From Russula earlei (lineage: Eukaryota; Basidiomycota; Agaricomycetes; Russulales; Russulaceae): a DNA stretch of 64,000 nt. The number at the start of each line of letters is the position of its first letter. Position 1 is the first letter of the stretch. The notes beneath the pieces are model-generated. The model ran no database searches, was not told the DNA's origin, and saw only the letters and a list, made by a program, of their open reading frames with translations. Both the position numbers and the translations under genes were made by a program. Positions 34,936 to 47,600 of this stretch are shown piece after piece. Where the stretch lies: the NCBI GenBank assembly GCA_025769875.1, contig JAGFNK010000133.1:1-64000 (forward strand). Direction: 5' to 3'.

Positions 34936-35683
34936 ATTTGATGAGAGGTTGTGATTCGAATGAGGAGCACAGTTGATAAGACGAACACTGGTGATGATAC
35001 GTCGGTTTGTTTGGTTAGGCTTTGGGTTCCAGAGGTTCAGCTAGGCCAAGTAGGTAGGGGACGCTCTCAAGAGGGTGGAGGAAGGGAATAATCAAGAAGA
35101 GAAGGTGTTGGGGCTCGGGGCGTCTGGCGGAGTCGACCGGCGAGACTTTTAAGTACCTGCGCTGAGCCTCAAGATCTTATAGTTGCGCCAACTGTATACG
35201 TGACGTGCACAGCAATTCTGTCAGCTGACATTTAAGGTTTCCAAAGAAAAAACCATATGGACTTGGGGAGGCGGCATGCAAGGATGATCGATGTTGTTCG
35301 AGCATGCAAGCTAGAATTCCCTAATGTCACAACGACCTGTTTTGGGGAGGGGCAAAAAAAAAAAAGGTCAAATTCTGCAGCGATGGAGTGAAAGATACGC
35401 AGGAACGATGACGGGCAGGACGTGGACATGCATGATGATGTAGGGGGTGAATCATATATGTCGCCCCGTCTTCCGTCTTGCTCTGCCAAAATATGAGCTC
35501 TGTTCGCTCCTCCCCTTCCGAGTCCTTTCCTGCAGATGAGGCGTTGCCAGTGCGCCCCGAGTCAAGTAGCCACAACGGCAACCACGGTCGAGCGATGCCG
35601 CCAGAGGTTGGTACAAATGTCTACAAACATAGAAATGAACCCCCGAGAATAAAAGGTGCATCGAAGTGGAGTGGGATCCCCCC
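34936..35683. repeat. Duplicated upstream region of hydrolase copy B
   Basis: Counterpart of 29937-30700. Homology ends about 10 bp before the inverted-repeat element at 35694, next to a run of ten C. Confidence 0.7.
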
Positions 35684-35693
35684 CCCCCAACCA

Positions 35694-38336
35694 CATCAGC
35701 AAAAACACAAGATAATTTATGGCTTTTTTGACTTTTTAGCTTTATAGGGAGTATTTCTAAAGTTGAAAGTTTGTAAAGTAGTAAAGCACCATTCAAGCCT
35801 CCATAAAGCCAGGAAAGGTAGTAAAGTTTGTAAAGTCTGTTAAAGTCCCTAGTACTGGATTGGCACGGGCCGGGTATTTTTTCGGGGTGCTGTGTTGTTG
35901 TAGCCAGGTATGTCGCTGGTAGTCGTCCCCGCACTCATCTTCAGTAGTTGTTCGTGTGCTCGTCTCACCTGAGGTCGTGGCCCAGTAACACCCACCACCA
36001 CCACTGTGAGCCAGTGCTCGCATGGCGGAAGGGGGGGTGCTAGGTCGAGCCTCGCCCATCGTTGGAGAGGGGCTAGGATGTGGTTCCTGCCCTCCATTGT
36101 GCTGGTCCTCACTGTCTTGTCATCGTCCTTCCCCCCTGTCGCCATTAGCACCGACGCTCCCCCCCCTCCCGTTGTCATGCCCCTTCTGTTGTCATCGGTG
36201 TCGTCTGGTCCTGGTCCTCGCTCTTGTTGTTCTCGTCCTTCCCCTCCTCGTCGTCCCTGCGTTGTCAGTGTTGTCCAGTCGTCATCGCTCCCCCGTCTTC
36301 GTCTCATCTCTTGTCTCCCGTCTCCCATCCCCTCGCCGTTTCCACCCCGCGAGCAGTCGCTCGCGGCTGTGGTTGGGGGTGCTGTGGTGTTGGTCGTTGT
36401 CGGTGTTGGTGTCGTTGTCGTTGTCGTGTCGTTTGAGTATCCTCATCGTCCCCTTGTCCTCCCCCTCTCGTTGTTGTGCCCCTTCTCTTTCCCCTGCTCC
36501 TCCCCATAGTAAAGCTTTGTAACTAAAAAATTGTTAGTAAAAAGAACATGAAATGAGCAAAGAAAAAAAAAACTTACCGGTGGCCCAAGAGGCGTCTCTT
36601 CTGCCTTTTTTCATTTGGTTTACCTCATCTCTCGTTGTCTCCCCGTCATCTCGTCGTTCCATGGTTGCGTTGTCGTTCCGTTTCATCTGGTGCACGTTGC
36701 CGTTCCGTTGCTGTTTTGTAGTTGTACCCGTTCCCACCCTGCAAGCAGTTGCTCGCAGCGGTTCTGGGTGCCTGTGTGGTGACTGTGGCAGCCGTCGTCG
36801 TTTGATCGTCGTGGTTTTGGCATTGTGGTGTTGTTATACCATAGATAGAACCTAAATGGAAAAAAAGTGTCAGTTTAAACAAAACAACAAAGAACATAAA
36901 AAAAACTTAAACTGACCTCACATCCCGTTTAGGGATCAAACAGCGTGCAGACTCGCCCACCCAGGTACGGTGGTCGACCGAGTCCTTCGACGTTTGCAAA
37001 AGAGATGTAGCCGTCGATGGTACGTAGGCTGGCAGAGGCACCCCGTGCATCAAAAGCCGGTGGTGTTGGAGGTGGCATTACTTATTGTCTCTGCCAGTCG
37101 GATTGTGGCTGTGACTGTTGGGTTTGATGAGGGCGGATCGGTAATGGCACAGCCGTCATGGGGTGCGTATGGTTCTGAGGGAAATCCCGTGTAGTTGCCA
37201 TGTGCAACAATGATTCTGGGAGGATACTGTAGGACGGCAGTGAAGGTGACGGTGAGGGCGTCAAGGGTTGGTGGTTAGGAGTAGAAGGAAGGGACGATGA
37301 CTAGTGGAAGATAGGTCAGCGTGGTGTACGATAGTATCCCAGAAATGGATGGAAGGGAGGTATCAAGGGACGATAGTAGGATAGAGCGACAGAAACGATG
37401 GCAGGGAGGGCGTGCCCACGCGTATACGTGGCGGAAGCTAATCGGGTACTTACCTCAGTGAACTCCACGTTGACTCACGGTCTGCCTGGTGATCACACTT
37501 TTGTGCAGCGGCCGTACTGCTGCAAAGATAGCTCTCAAAGGGGTTTTGGGGCGCTGCATTGTGGTATGGGGAATTGATGTGGCAAATGGGTACAATGGTG
37601 ATTTCTCTATAAGACCAGACACATGGATAAGAGACTGCACGTCGGCGGAACTGGTAGAGGGGTGTTGGGAACAGTGGGGTACGGGTGGCTGTCGGTGGCT
37701 GTTGTTCATCTTCCCCATAAACGCACATGTTTGGCGACATTTGGTCCGGCGACCATCATACCTGCCATACCATATGACGCCATTTGTGAATCCCCTGTTG
37801 AATATGGCTGTCCACCTGCAATCATCTTTGTCACGGTAAGTCCTGTGTTTATTCTGGCTCTCCCTTGGACTCAACAATGCAGTTGGAGCATGCAGTCTGA
37901 GCATTTGAAACTGGAGAATTTCAAGACCCAGGGCCATTTAATTCTAACTACAAGGCCCTCCTTACCGAATACCTTGAAAGCGTGAACATGTTCAACAAAT
38001 GGGATGACTTTTATGTAGCATGTGACTGATCAAAAACTGTGTGGTGGAAGTCTAGCTGCAGATATGTCACAAACCGACATTGGACAGAGGGCTCTTAACT
38101 TTAGCAGTATCCCCATAAATTGGTCAATAGCCCTAAGGCTGGATGATGTGACTTTCCAACTTTTGAGAACTTTACAGAACTTAGGCAGCTTTCTCAACTT
38201 TCTTGGCTACATAGTTGATATTTGGGTCATGACTTTCTAGAATTAGGGTCAGTCCAAGCGACCGTTGACTTATCAACTTTTTTGACTCTATAAAGACTTT
38301 ATAAAGCTGAAAAAGATTTATGTGTTTTTCCTGATG
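35694..38336. mobile_element. 2.64-kb element with terminal inverted repeats
   Basis: The left end reads catcagcaaaaacacaa and the right end, on the opposite strand, catcaggaaaaacacata. Inside both ends are related A/T-rich blocks (actttttagctttata on the left; tttttcagctttata inverted on the right, with repeated gtaaag/ataaag motifs). The interior includes a strongly strand-asymmetric, pyrimidine/G-rich stretch (36040-36500) and a second copy of a ccacc-c-gc-agcagt-gctcgc motif (36346 and 36734). No transposase frame is recognised, so it looks non-autonomous. No clear target-site duplication was found. Confidence 0.55.
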
Positions 38337-38858
38337 CAGGCGTAAAATATGTTTATTTGGTCGGCCAACCAACAAGCGTCTGTCACGTGAGAAAGGTCAA
38401 ATATGTGCGTGAGAACTTCAAGCGGGAACTGAAATAAATTGCGGCGTAAAAGGACATTGATAAACACGAACACGATCCACGACCCGTTCCTCCTGAACTG
38501 TAATGGTTCCGATTATCCGCGCCTCAGGCTAGCTCCTGCGGAGGGCAGTCCCTCGTCAGTGTCAGTCGCCCTGAAGGAATAAAAACCGCTCTCCGCTACG
38601 ACGACGGTAGTGAATCTTTGACAGGTTCATCATGTTGCACAACGATCGCGCTCCTTGGAGAGGCCTGACCTAGGGTAGGGATGCAGTGAGGGCGGTAGTT
38701 GATTGGGATTACTGGACTATGGACGACGAAGGGTTAGAATTGAGTTTTCTGGGTGATTACTGGTTTCATAGAGAAGACTCCTGGATTTCCACCAAAACAG
38801 CGTATAACGTGTCCTTGGACACCAACACTTCGCACACGGTAACGAAAAAAAAAATAGG
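38337..38858. other. Intergenic region, no gene seen
   Basis: 520 bp between the inverted-repeat element and the 3' end of the monooxygenase. No supported frame. Confidence 0.45.
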
Positions 38859-41345
38859 TCATTCCAAGGGCGTCTCCAGGCTATATCTTTTTCCATCGAA
38901 CAGGCCTTCTTCGATCGCTTTGATTTCTGCAGAACGTTTCAGCGCAACGTTGCCTGTGGATTCGAAGGGGAAAAAAAAACGCACGGAGTGCAACGTGCTT
39001 CGAGTGGAACCGGCACAATGCAAAGTTCCCTGCCCTGCATTGAGTTGGTTGGTCCCTCGAGATGGAAAATGGATTTTTACCCATCATGCACCACAACCGC
39101 GGGACCCCGAGATCGCGCCACACACTTCGTATCTCGCCTTCGGAGTCCAATCCCCAGATTGGCTTGAGGCGTGCACCAATATCTGGCCCAAGTATCTTGC
39201 GCAGTGGGGTTCGCGCGTCCCCATAGCTAGGCGGGGTGAGTATGAAGTCAATGCCGTGGAAAAGGAACGCTGCTTACCCGGTTGCAAAGATTACAGCATC
39301 TGCATCAAGGGCGCTCCCATCCGTGAACGCTAGCCCTTTCTGTGTAAAGCGGGCTATCTGAGCGTCATTCTTAAGTTTAATCTTGCCATCGATTATCAAC
39401 TGGCTCGCCCCGACATCTGTACGTCGCGTTGATGGTTCTGCGAAATAAAAAATCGACGGATGAAAATCGCACCGAAGTAATACCCGCTCGCCTTTTCCCA
39501 CGCGAGTAAAATGAACCCTGTTCCATCGATACCGGTGTTGAGACGGAAGCCAACTCGACGAAGTCCGTCTAGCGTCTCTCTAGACCGATTTTGAAAAGGA
39601 TAATATATCTAGGAACGCTCATTCACGGACCTGTCTTTCTCCGCAATGTCCACGACAACCCTTTGATGAAGAGGTTTCAGAAGGTAGTTTGGAAAAGAGG
39701 CGTTGAGACGATCAGCGACGTCTGGGGGTGGTCCACCTTCATGATAGAGGCCTGTTCAACAAATTCTAAGCTGCCATGTACATGTCGTAGAGGATATTGA
39801 GTGAACCTCCAAAGACACGCGAGAAACCATTCTGAATGGACATAACATAGGTTGAGCTACGCTGAAACATAGTCACGTCTGAAGAACGCTTGGTCACCAA
39901 GAGCAGAGAAAAGATATTTCAGAAACGTACCGACGCCGTAGTCGTGAAGGTCTTTTGCTATGTCGTGACCTATTAAATCGTAGTCCAAGCCATGAAAGCT
40001 CATCCTGAAAAGATTGATATGAACGCACCAGACGTGCAGGCGCCTACCACGATCACCTTCTTCCCCTCGTAATCTTTGGCCCTCGCGTAATCCCCGGAGT
40101 GCGCAACGATGCCTTTGTACTCTCCCTAATACCGAGCGTTACTTGGAATTATTTGGAATCAGGATCTGCACGTACGGCGTTGGGAATCTGCGGCACGTTA
40201 TGCGTGCCACCGCCAAAGCCGACGGCGAAGACGAGATGGTTCACGACGAATGAGCGCCGTTCTGCATTCGCGCGTTCGATCTCCACTGTCCATTTCTTCG
40301 TTTCGGGGTCCTGCGAAGCCCGCGTGACAGTGGAGGAAGTCCACACGTCCAATTCCAGAGCGCTCGCATAATTCTCGAGCCAATCTGCAATCTAGATCCA
40401 CGTCATCAGCCGACATCAGCTGGAGAGGGGAGTGGTTGAGTTGAACCTTTTGGGTGGGGGCAAACACTGGCCAGGTTGGCGGGAAACTATACGATCACTT
40501 CAGACTAACTGGGAGGGACAATGTTTGGAAGGAAAGGTACGCTCACGGTAAGTACGGCATGTGGTCATACCCTGGCGGGAACTTGTCAAGCAAGATTTGG
40601 GGAAGAACCGAACGGACGTACACACGGTGTCATGGAGGCAGAGCGCCTCGTACCTTTTTCGCCAATTCTGGCCGATGCGGGCCTCGCGCTCGACGACGAG
40701 CGTCTTGACGCCCAGGTACTTGAGTCGTGCGGCGAGTTCGAGCCCCGACTGGCCGCCGCCGACGATGATCACGACCGGCTGCTGGTCGGGACCTTCGCAC
40801 TCGAGTTCCCGACGACGTTGTTCCACCCACGTTCCGTGCTTCGGTTCTTGTTCTCGTAACGGACCGGTGAACTCCGGGAAGCCATGCAGGCTCTCGAGCG
40901 TCGTGAAAATTGTGTGAGCCTTCCAAACCCCGGTCGGGGTTGGAACCAGGCGGAGGACGCCAGATCCGATTCCGACTGCCGTCGAGAATGTGAAGGACGC
41001 TTGGATCCACACCAAGTCTGGATACGGACTCCCCACGGCCGCGGAATCGGTGTTGAGCTGGAGGTTCGAGAGCTTGTTCGCGGCCAAGCGATCGACTAGG
41101 AATCGTCGGATGCGATCATTTCCATAGAAGGTGCGGAAGTCCCAGGTGAGCGCGAGCATGTCGCGCCAGAAAGCATCGTCCACAAAGTGACTGAGGATAC
41201 CGTCCACATCGCCGGTCTGGACATAGCCACCGAAAGCTTTGAACCAAGTCTGCACTACGACGGCAGCGTCGGCCACCGCCGGTGGTGCAGATAGTCCCTG
41301 CCTTTCAAGAGTTGGCAGCGCCGCATGGTAAATGTCGGTGGACAT
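38859..41345 (-). CDS. Flavin-dependent monooxygenase (YUCCA/FMO-like) with NTF2-like N-terminal domain
   Basis: Thirteen exons splice without a lesion: 40622-41345, 40547-40571, 40447-40486, 40176-40391, 40029-40125, 39931-39969, 39807-39878, 39631-39751, 39473-39579, 39278-39416, 39081-39226, 38985-39029 and 38859-38926. Residues 1-150 (VVVQTWFKAFGGYVQTGDVD; FYGNDRIRRFLVDRLA) resemble an NTF2/SnoaL-like fold. Then comes the FAD Rossmann motif VVIIVGGGQSGLELAARLK, LHDTVWYDHMPYLPF, the NADPH motif VIVVGACTSGHDIAKDL and the DADAVIFATG strand. The enzyme inserts one oxygen from O2 into a small substrate using NADPH; the substrate is unknown. Ends KRYSLETPLE. The fusion of an NTF2-like domain with an FMO is common in basidiomycetes. 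Confidence 0.85.
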
Positions 41346-41770
41346 GACTGGTAGAAGGCGAAGACGAAAGGATGTGAGGAATCACGAAGTCGCCTTTCGC
41401 AAGATATAAACCTGGTTCTCTCTGAGAGTTTAATCGTGCGCCACGTGCACCAGCTGAGATATCCGTCCAAATCGATCACGATCACGATAAGTCGCGATCC
41501 CCCCCACAGAAGACTCAGCTCCCTGACGTCGTTACGATGGACAAGCCACATCCTGAAATCGTCCGCAAAGAGGCAGCACAAAGAGGCGGAACACGAAAGT
41601 GACCCGCAAAACCGTGCAAGTGGCGTCCTTTCATCACTTTCAACGAACAAAAGCGATCCTGACCGTCAAACCGCTTGTGGATCGTGTTTGTGGCACTCTC
41701 CTTTCATACGGAAACAAAATAAAATAGCAGGGAACGCTCTCAAGTCCGGAGAGCGGTTCCTTCCATCACG
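41346..41770. other. Divergent intergenic region
   Basis: About 425 bp with the promoters of the monooxygenase (-) and the following plus-strand gene. No gene or motif recognised. Confidence 0.45.
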
Positions 41771-42485
41771 GTGCTCGTGGACTCTCGGCTACACATCATG
41801 CCCAATATTTGCGCCCTGCCCTTTCCCAGAGCCGCGTGCAGGAGGAAGCGCGACGAATCTACGCCGCCACATATTCGTAATCTCTTTTCCGCCTGCCCCC
41901 GAGAGGCCGTCGGGGCGTCAACCCTGCCATGTATCACCGAGGGTCCTTTCTTCACGCCAGGTGGCACGCCCGGTTGGGCGGGCCAACCGTGGCCTTACGT
42001 CTTCCGAGTAAGTGTCTCTCGAAAATCGGGAACACCGCCTTATCGCATCAATTAGGACAGTGAGGTTGCTTGGGCACTGGGAGCGAATGGACGCTGGCGC
42101 CTCGTTACGGTGGTCGGAGATGGGTTCTTCGAGAAGATCGAGGTGTGGGACATGTGTAAATTCATCTTGTTCGCCTTTGGTGACTTGGCGCGCCTTTTCG
42201 CAGAACCGGATGCAGGTTGCATACAACGTGACTTGGATGAGCGATGGAACGATCATGAGAGGGACGTTCGCGCCCCTATGTGGCGATATCAAGCCGAACA
42301 CCCTTGCCATCCGGAGGCTCCTCTATGACGAGGGCCTACGCCGTATAGAGAGCAGGGACTGGCGGGAGATTATGGACGACGAAGAAGGAGTAGAGGTGGA
42401 ATCTCAAGAGAGGAAAGGATTCGAGACCGAGACTGACGACCAAGGAGTAAGCGTCCAGAGCGAGCCATCAATGCAAGCTTTGTGA
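41771..42485 (+). CDS. Conserved hypothetical protein, about 201 residues
   Basis: Exons 41771-42007, 42056-42142 and 42204-42485 join in phase. The body reads PCITEGPFFTPGGTPGW, WPYVFRDSEVAWALGANGRW, VVGDGFFEKIENRMQVAYNV and GTFAPLCGDIKPNTLAIRRL, then an acidic tail (DDEEGVEVESQERKGFETE) and stop at 42483-42485. The tight, uninterrupted splicing and the G-x-F-F-x-P-G-G loop argue for a real gene, but no family was recognised. The start may instead be the in-frame ATG at 41798, or lie in an upstream exon. Confidence 0.6.
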
Positions 42486-43055
42486 TTTGTAGCGTCCTTG
42501 TACTTCGTGTGCCTTTGACTTCAGTCGGTATATAAGTCATTTCCAATCAGTGGGATGATGCTAAAATGTTTCCGTTATAGTAAATCAAATTGATTAGTTG
42601 CGGGATTAAGCAGTATGAGCTAAGATAAGATAACCTCGTGCGGGGCAAAACACTGAGTTTAGTACGTACTACAGTAGCTAGCGAAGTGGTGACCCTAAGG
42701 GTCACCTAGATCAAATAATATGGAGTACAGATCGAGGCTCAATTGCGCGCGCATCGGAGCGATCAACTATGTAGTTATTAAATCAACTGAGATATTTACT
42801 GATCCGATGGAGTCTGCGTTGCCACCAGATTCCAATGGCATGCTGGGCTTGACTCATTTAATCTCAACCATATCATGCAACACTGTAGACTACAGGATAT
42901 TTTAGGACACCGATACTGCTTGATACTGCTCCCTTTGTAGACAAGTAGTATCATCACTCTAAACACACCACACACAGTTGAGCTCTTTTGCAACATGCAC
43001 GGCGAGTTGCATGCCTGATATCTGCACTGTATACTGCACAACAGACTCTGTTGCC
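42486..43055. other. Intergenic region, no gene seen
   Basis: 570 bp, A/T-richer than its neighbours, with no supported frame. Confidence 0.45.
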
Positions 43056-43490
43056 TCATCTGACTTTTATCCCTTTCGATTTTGCGAGTGTTTCCTTCCA
43101 CCTCTCGCGTGCCAACTGCTTACCCTCTTCGGTATCGAATATTCTCGGGCGCCAACCCGCCGAATTTTTTTTCTCCCGATCCCAGGATGGGAACCCACTG
43201 CAAGGTAAAGTCAATTTCATGGGAGAAAGGAGAAGTCGAAGAGCTGGATTTACCCCAGAGTAACTGGCAATAGGGCGATGCCAACGGCGAGGCAGAATAT
43301 GGGAAAAATAGAGGAGGCAGCGCATCGCCACTCTGTGGACGGGAAGGGATTGTGGATTTTTCGAGTAGAGAAGTCGTCAGGGTATGAGAAAGATTGGCCG
43401 TGGCGTAGATTGTCGATAACCAGCACAGCTGGCCCTCTGGGGGAGAGGCAGTGACGTTGGACTCGAATGGCGTGGAATGGACGAGCAAGC
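43056..43490 (-). CDS. Small single-pass membrane protein, 5' end uncertain
   Basis: Two minus-strand exons, about 43254-43490 and 43056-43197, join in phase across a GTAAAT...TTGCAG intron. The N-terminal part is basic/Ser-rich (RPFHAIRVQRHCLSPRG), compatible with a mitochondrial presequence. It is followed by a helix (SSIFPIFCLAVGIALLPVTL), then GGFPSWDREKKNSAGWRPRI and a charged tail (EGKQLARERWKETLAKSKG). No ATG opens the first exon, so an upstream exon is expected. Not recognised; composition and splicing suggest a real gene. Confidence 0.4.
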
Positions 43491-44667
43491 ACAATCCAGG
43501 TGCTTGTGAGCGGACAAATGAGAACTACGACAGAGAATACGAGAGCGCGATAGAATTGCGAAACGGCAGATTCGACTCGGTCGTTCTTCCGGTGCTATAT
43601 AAGTCAGGACCGTCAATATCACTGCCCCGTCACCATGGCGAGTCTCCTCCAGGTCCCTGTCCGCAAATTCCGGTTCGGGATGGGTACACCCTCGCATCAA
43701 GGTTGAGTGTTCGAGTTGATGCCGCGGCCTGCGGCGGTGGTGCAACGTTGATGGCATCGACGCTACCAAGGTTGCAAGCTTGAAAGCGGCGAGCTCGCGG
43801 TGGCCTCTGGGAGTCATCTCATGAAGGTCGAGTGGTCCACATCGGCTGCTGTATAAGCAAGACCAACCTGTTCGTTATCGTGTAAGATGATAATGCTGCC
43901 GCGGGTGCGGCATTGCATGCATGATGCTCGGATACGTGGGACAGAGTCGTATCGTTAGAGCGGTCTCACGCACGCTGCCAGTGCGAGGCGCTCTCAACAA
44001 CGGTGGCCAGTTAGCGCCAGCTGTGAGCGCCTCACCTCCACAATTACATCGCGATCCCCCTTTGAAGCCCCGATCCTCCCCCTAGCTCCGCTGCTGAGGC
44101 ATGAGGCATCAGAAATTCCGGTCGCATGAATTCGATATGTAATGCAGTCCGTCACGCACGTGATTGGCCCCAAGCAAGAGAATCACACTTCACAGTGGCG
44201 CCTGTACGAGACGCGTAGCGTTGGGGCAAGATCAGCTCGGGTTTGGCGACGAGGGAGAAAAGGACATCTGCTAATGCGCGCAAGGAACACTTCTCTGCCA
44301 GCAATGGTGGCCCGGCCTCATCCATGATATATACAGTATGACCAGAGTCAACCCACCACATCCTCGACCTGATCCCCATCGCATTCCGACTATAAGTGTT
44401 GCCACGATTCACGATTAGAGCAGATGTGGTGGACAGTGGTACGGTTAGAAATTTTGGATTTGAGAAATATTATAATGATCAATTGTTACTGCTACGCTGA
44501 GTGAGAAACGATGCAAGACGAAGAGTGCGAGTCGATGGGCGTGAGAGAAATTCGGTATCTACGTTATTTCGACGGCACGCTTGGCAGGATCTACGGCCAA
44601 GCGTCCCGTCTCATAAAGAAACATCAAGCCTTGCATACAGAGTTGATAATCGTGATCTATGACATGA
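43491..44667. other. 1.2-kb gap with no firm gene
   Basis: Short frames on both strands; one tiny possible plus-strand gene near 43634 was considered and rejected. The rest holds no supported feature up to the stop codon of the ABC transporter. Confidence 0.4.
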
Positions 44668-47600
44668 TTACTTCTTGCTCAATGCTTGGAGTTGCACATA
44701 TTCATAATAGTCTCCACGTTTCGCGATCAGTTCATCGTGGGTACCTGACTCGCTCACGGTGCCTTCCTTGATAAAGTATCTGCAAAGACGATCTGCATCA
44801 AGCCCTAAATCGAGATGTAGGGAAGACTCACATCCGATCCGCGTTCTGAATCGTTGATAAACGATGTGCGATGGCGATTGTAGTCCGGCCGGCAGCTGCG
44901 ATATCAAGGGCAGCCTGCACAACTTTCTCCGAGGTCGAGTCCAGAGCGGAGGTTGCCTAAGAACGATACCGTGAGTGCTAGGAAACGATTCACAGGTAGA
45001 ATATTGACCTCGTCGAGTAAAAGGACCTTGGGATTGCGGAGGAGGGCTCGAGCTATCGCAATGCGCTCTGATTTGTTCATGAGACAATATGATCAATCAA
45101 AGGGACATGAAGACATACGTTTCTGACCACCTGACAGTTGTGAACCTTTGCCACCGACATTGGTTTCAAAGCCACTGTAAGAGGATTTGAGAACAAGTAC
45201 GACAAAAAACCAAGGTTGGCGCGTACTCGGGCAGGGACTGAATAAAGTCCAGGATGTTGGCATCTTGGCAAGCCGCTTCGAGGTCCTCTTGGGTCACCTC
45301 TGACATAGGTTTCGTTGCTCCCAGGAGGATGTTGAAACGGATGGTGCCCGCGTAGAGAGTCTGACAGGTGTCGGACATTGGGAATCAACGATCAAAGATG
45401 ACAGACACTCACTGGTTCCTGTGATACGAGAGCTAGATGCTTGCGGTACTCTTGAACATTGAGTTCCGAAATAGGTTGGCCATCAAGTAAGATATTTCCG
45501 GACAATGGATCATAGAATCGCTCAACGAGCTGGATACTGAGAAATACCGATGCGTGAATGAGATGATGGCCACGTCATGGGGTGATCCCAACTTACACTG
45601 TGCTCTTCCCACAGCCACTGGCTCCGACGAGGGCAACGTACGTACCAGGTTCCACGGTGATGTTGAGGCCACGAAGAACTCGAACGCCAGGACGCGTGGG
45701 ATAGCGGAAGTGTACATCTTGAAGCTGAATATGCCCTTTGACGTTTTGTGGAACATTGCCTTCGCTCGATTCGGCGTCGATATCGGGTCGCGCGTCAAGT
45801 AGCTGAATGATATCCGAGGCGGCGCTATGTGCCGAAGAGACATCAGGCACGAAAGTGAACACGTTACCAGCCTGGATAGCACCAAAAACGGTCGCCTGTT
45901 CAAATCATGCAAACGTGAACACGAGTACGCTCTTGACGGCCATTTCAACTCACCATGAGTCCCGTGAAGAATTGCTTCGAGGTAAACTCTCGATAGGAGA
46001 CCAGCCTCGAGCCATACCAGAACGTCAGGGAGATGACGAAGAAGGCAAATGACTGGGAGATTGCAAACAATAGGTTGCTCCAGAGAGATGTTGCGTTAGA
46101 CTCGCGAAGGGGTTTCTCAAGACTCTTGCTATAAATCTCCAGGCAATCATCCTCGCGCGTGAGAGATGCAACAGTACGAATGGAACCTGCCGCTTCACAT
46201 GCGATTTGAGCAGATTCACCGTGAGCTTTCTTATTACGTTGATCTTTGAGAACGACCACGCGCTGAAAGCGGCAGAACTGAGCATGTTGAGCTGAAGACA
46301 AGCGACGATTACCGACCAGACGGATGTAACCAGAGGACATGACGAAAGGGACACATGCTATGTCAAGCAGCCAGGGTCAGGATCAATGAAAAGCATGAAC
46401 TTCGAAAAGTGTAAGCGGACATACCAAGTCCAACGAGACCAACTTTCCAAATATAGATCATACCAACTGTGATGCCTGCCGCAAGAGTGGCAAAAGCTTG
46501 AACGATACTGAGCACGAACGGTCAGCGCACGTAGATGCACATACTATGACGATGATACGTACGCGCCAAGGGTCACACCCGCTAAGCCGTTAATTTTTTG
46601 TGGGGCGTCGCTCAAGTTCGAGACAATGGCACCAGACTAGGTAAACCGTTAAGCTCAGGCAAATTCCTCAACGTGGACATCGCTGTACGCACGTTGTTTT
46701 CTTCTCGATCGAAGTACTCAACTGGAAAGTTGTGAGAACGGGGCATCACTATTTTCGGAAACAACCTTACTGTCTTGTCTCAGAATAGCACGCAAGCTCA
46801 GCGAGCGCAGCTTGCGAGAGAGCGAAGCGGCAGAAGCGGAGAACAGATAATTTTGAGACCCAATACTCAACATAGCCAGGATTGAAATGATAAAGGACCT
46901 GTGGTTAAAGTTTGTCAAAGATAAGCAACACATGGGAATGACTCACCAGAGCGCGTTGCGGTCGCCGGCATGGCGGCGTACCCGAGGGGAACTGTCCGAG
47001 AAGCTCGTCACGGCTTCGGCTGTAAGGCATGAATGGTAAGTTCCACAACCAAAGAGGACCGGAACTTTCATTAGACGTACACCAGACAATGCCGAAAGCT
47101 GGGAAGACGCAGCCAATCGCTGAGAGATGACAGTAAGTAGTCTATGTTGACCAGACAAAAGAGATATTCACCGATAGCAAAGAGGCTTCCAAAGAGGTAG
47201 CCTTTCCATTCTCCTTTGTTGATTTTGCCCATCCGTTTGAAGAGGTAGAACATGCTATATTCCTTCTCGCGCTTCTTGGCGCCTTGTGCCTTGCGCTGCT
47301 CGAGGATTTCGCTTGCCAGAGACCGTTGTGTATAACTGCGACCAAGGGGGATCTCTTCTTGTGCCGCCTTCTCGATATCAGTGGAGCTCTGAGCGGCTTT
47401 CTCGGAAACCCGTTCCAGTTCTATAACATCCGCTTCGTCCAAGTCAACCATCTCGCGTGCCTCGCGAAGCCTCTGCGCAGCAACTAGACGCGAATAGGCA
47501 CCGTTCTCGTTACTGAGAAGTTCACCGTGTTTGCCGCTCTCTAACACGGCACCGTCGCCCATGACGTGGATACAATCAGCATCCTTGATAGTAGAAAGGC

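Noticed and set aside
27640..38336. CRISPR-like or satellite array among the repeats
   Set aside because: Repeats are two-copy segmental duplications and an inverted pair, with no regular short repeat-spacer spacing; CRISPR is not expected in a fungus.
43634..43855. Tiny plus-strand gene of about 49 codons with a good Kozak context (MASLLQVPVRKFRFGMGTPS start) and one possible intron
   Set aside because: Length, lack of any family and a weak GTTGAG donor make chance likely; it also lies opposite another weak candidate.
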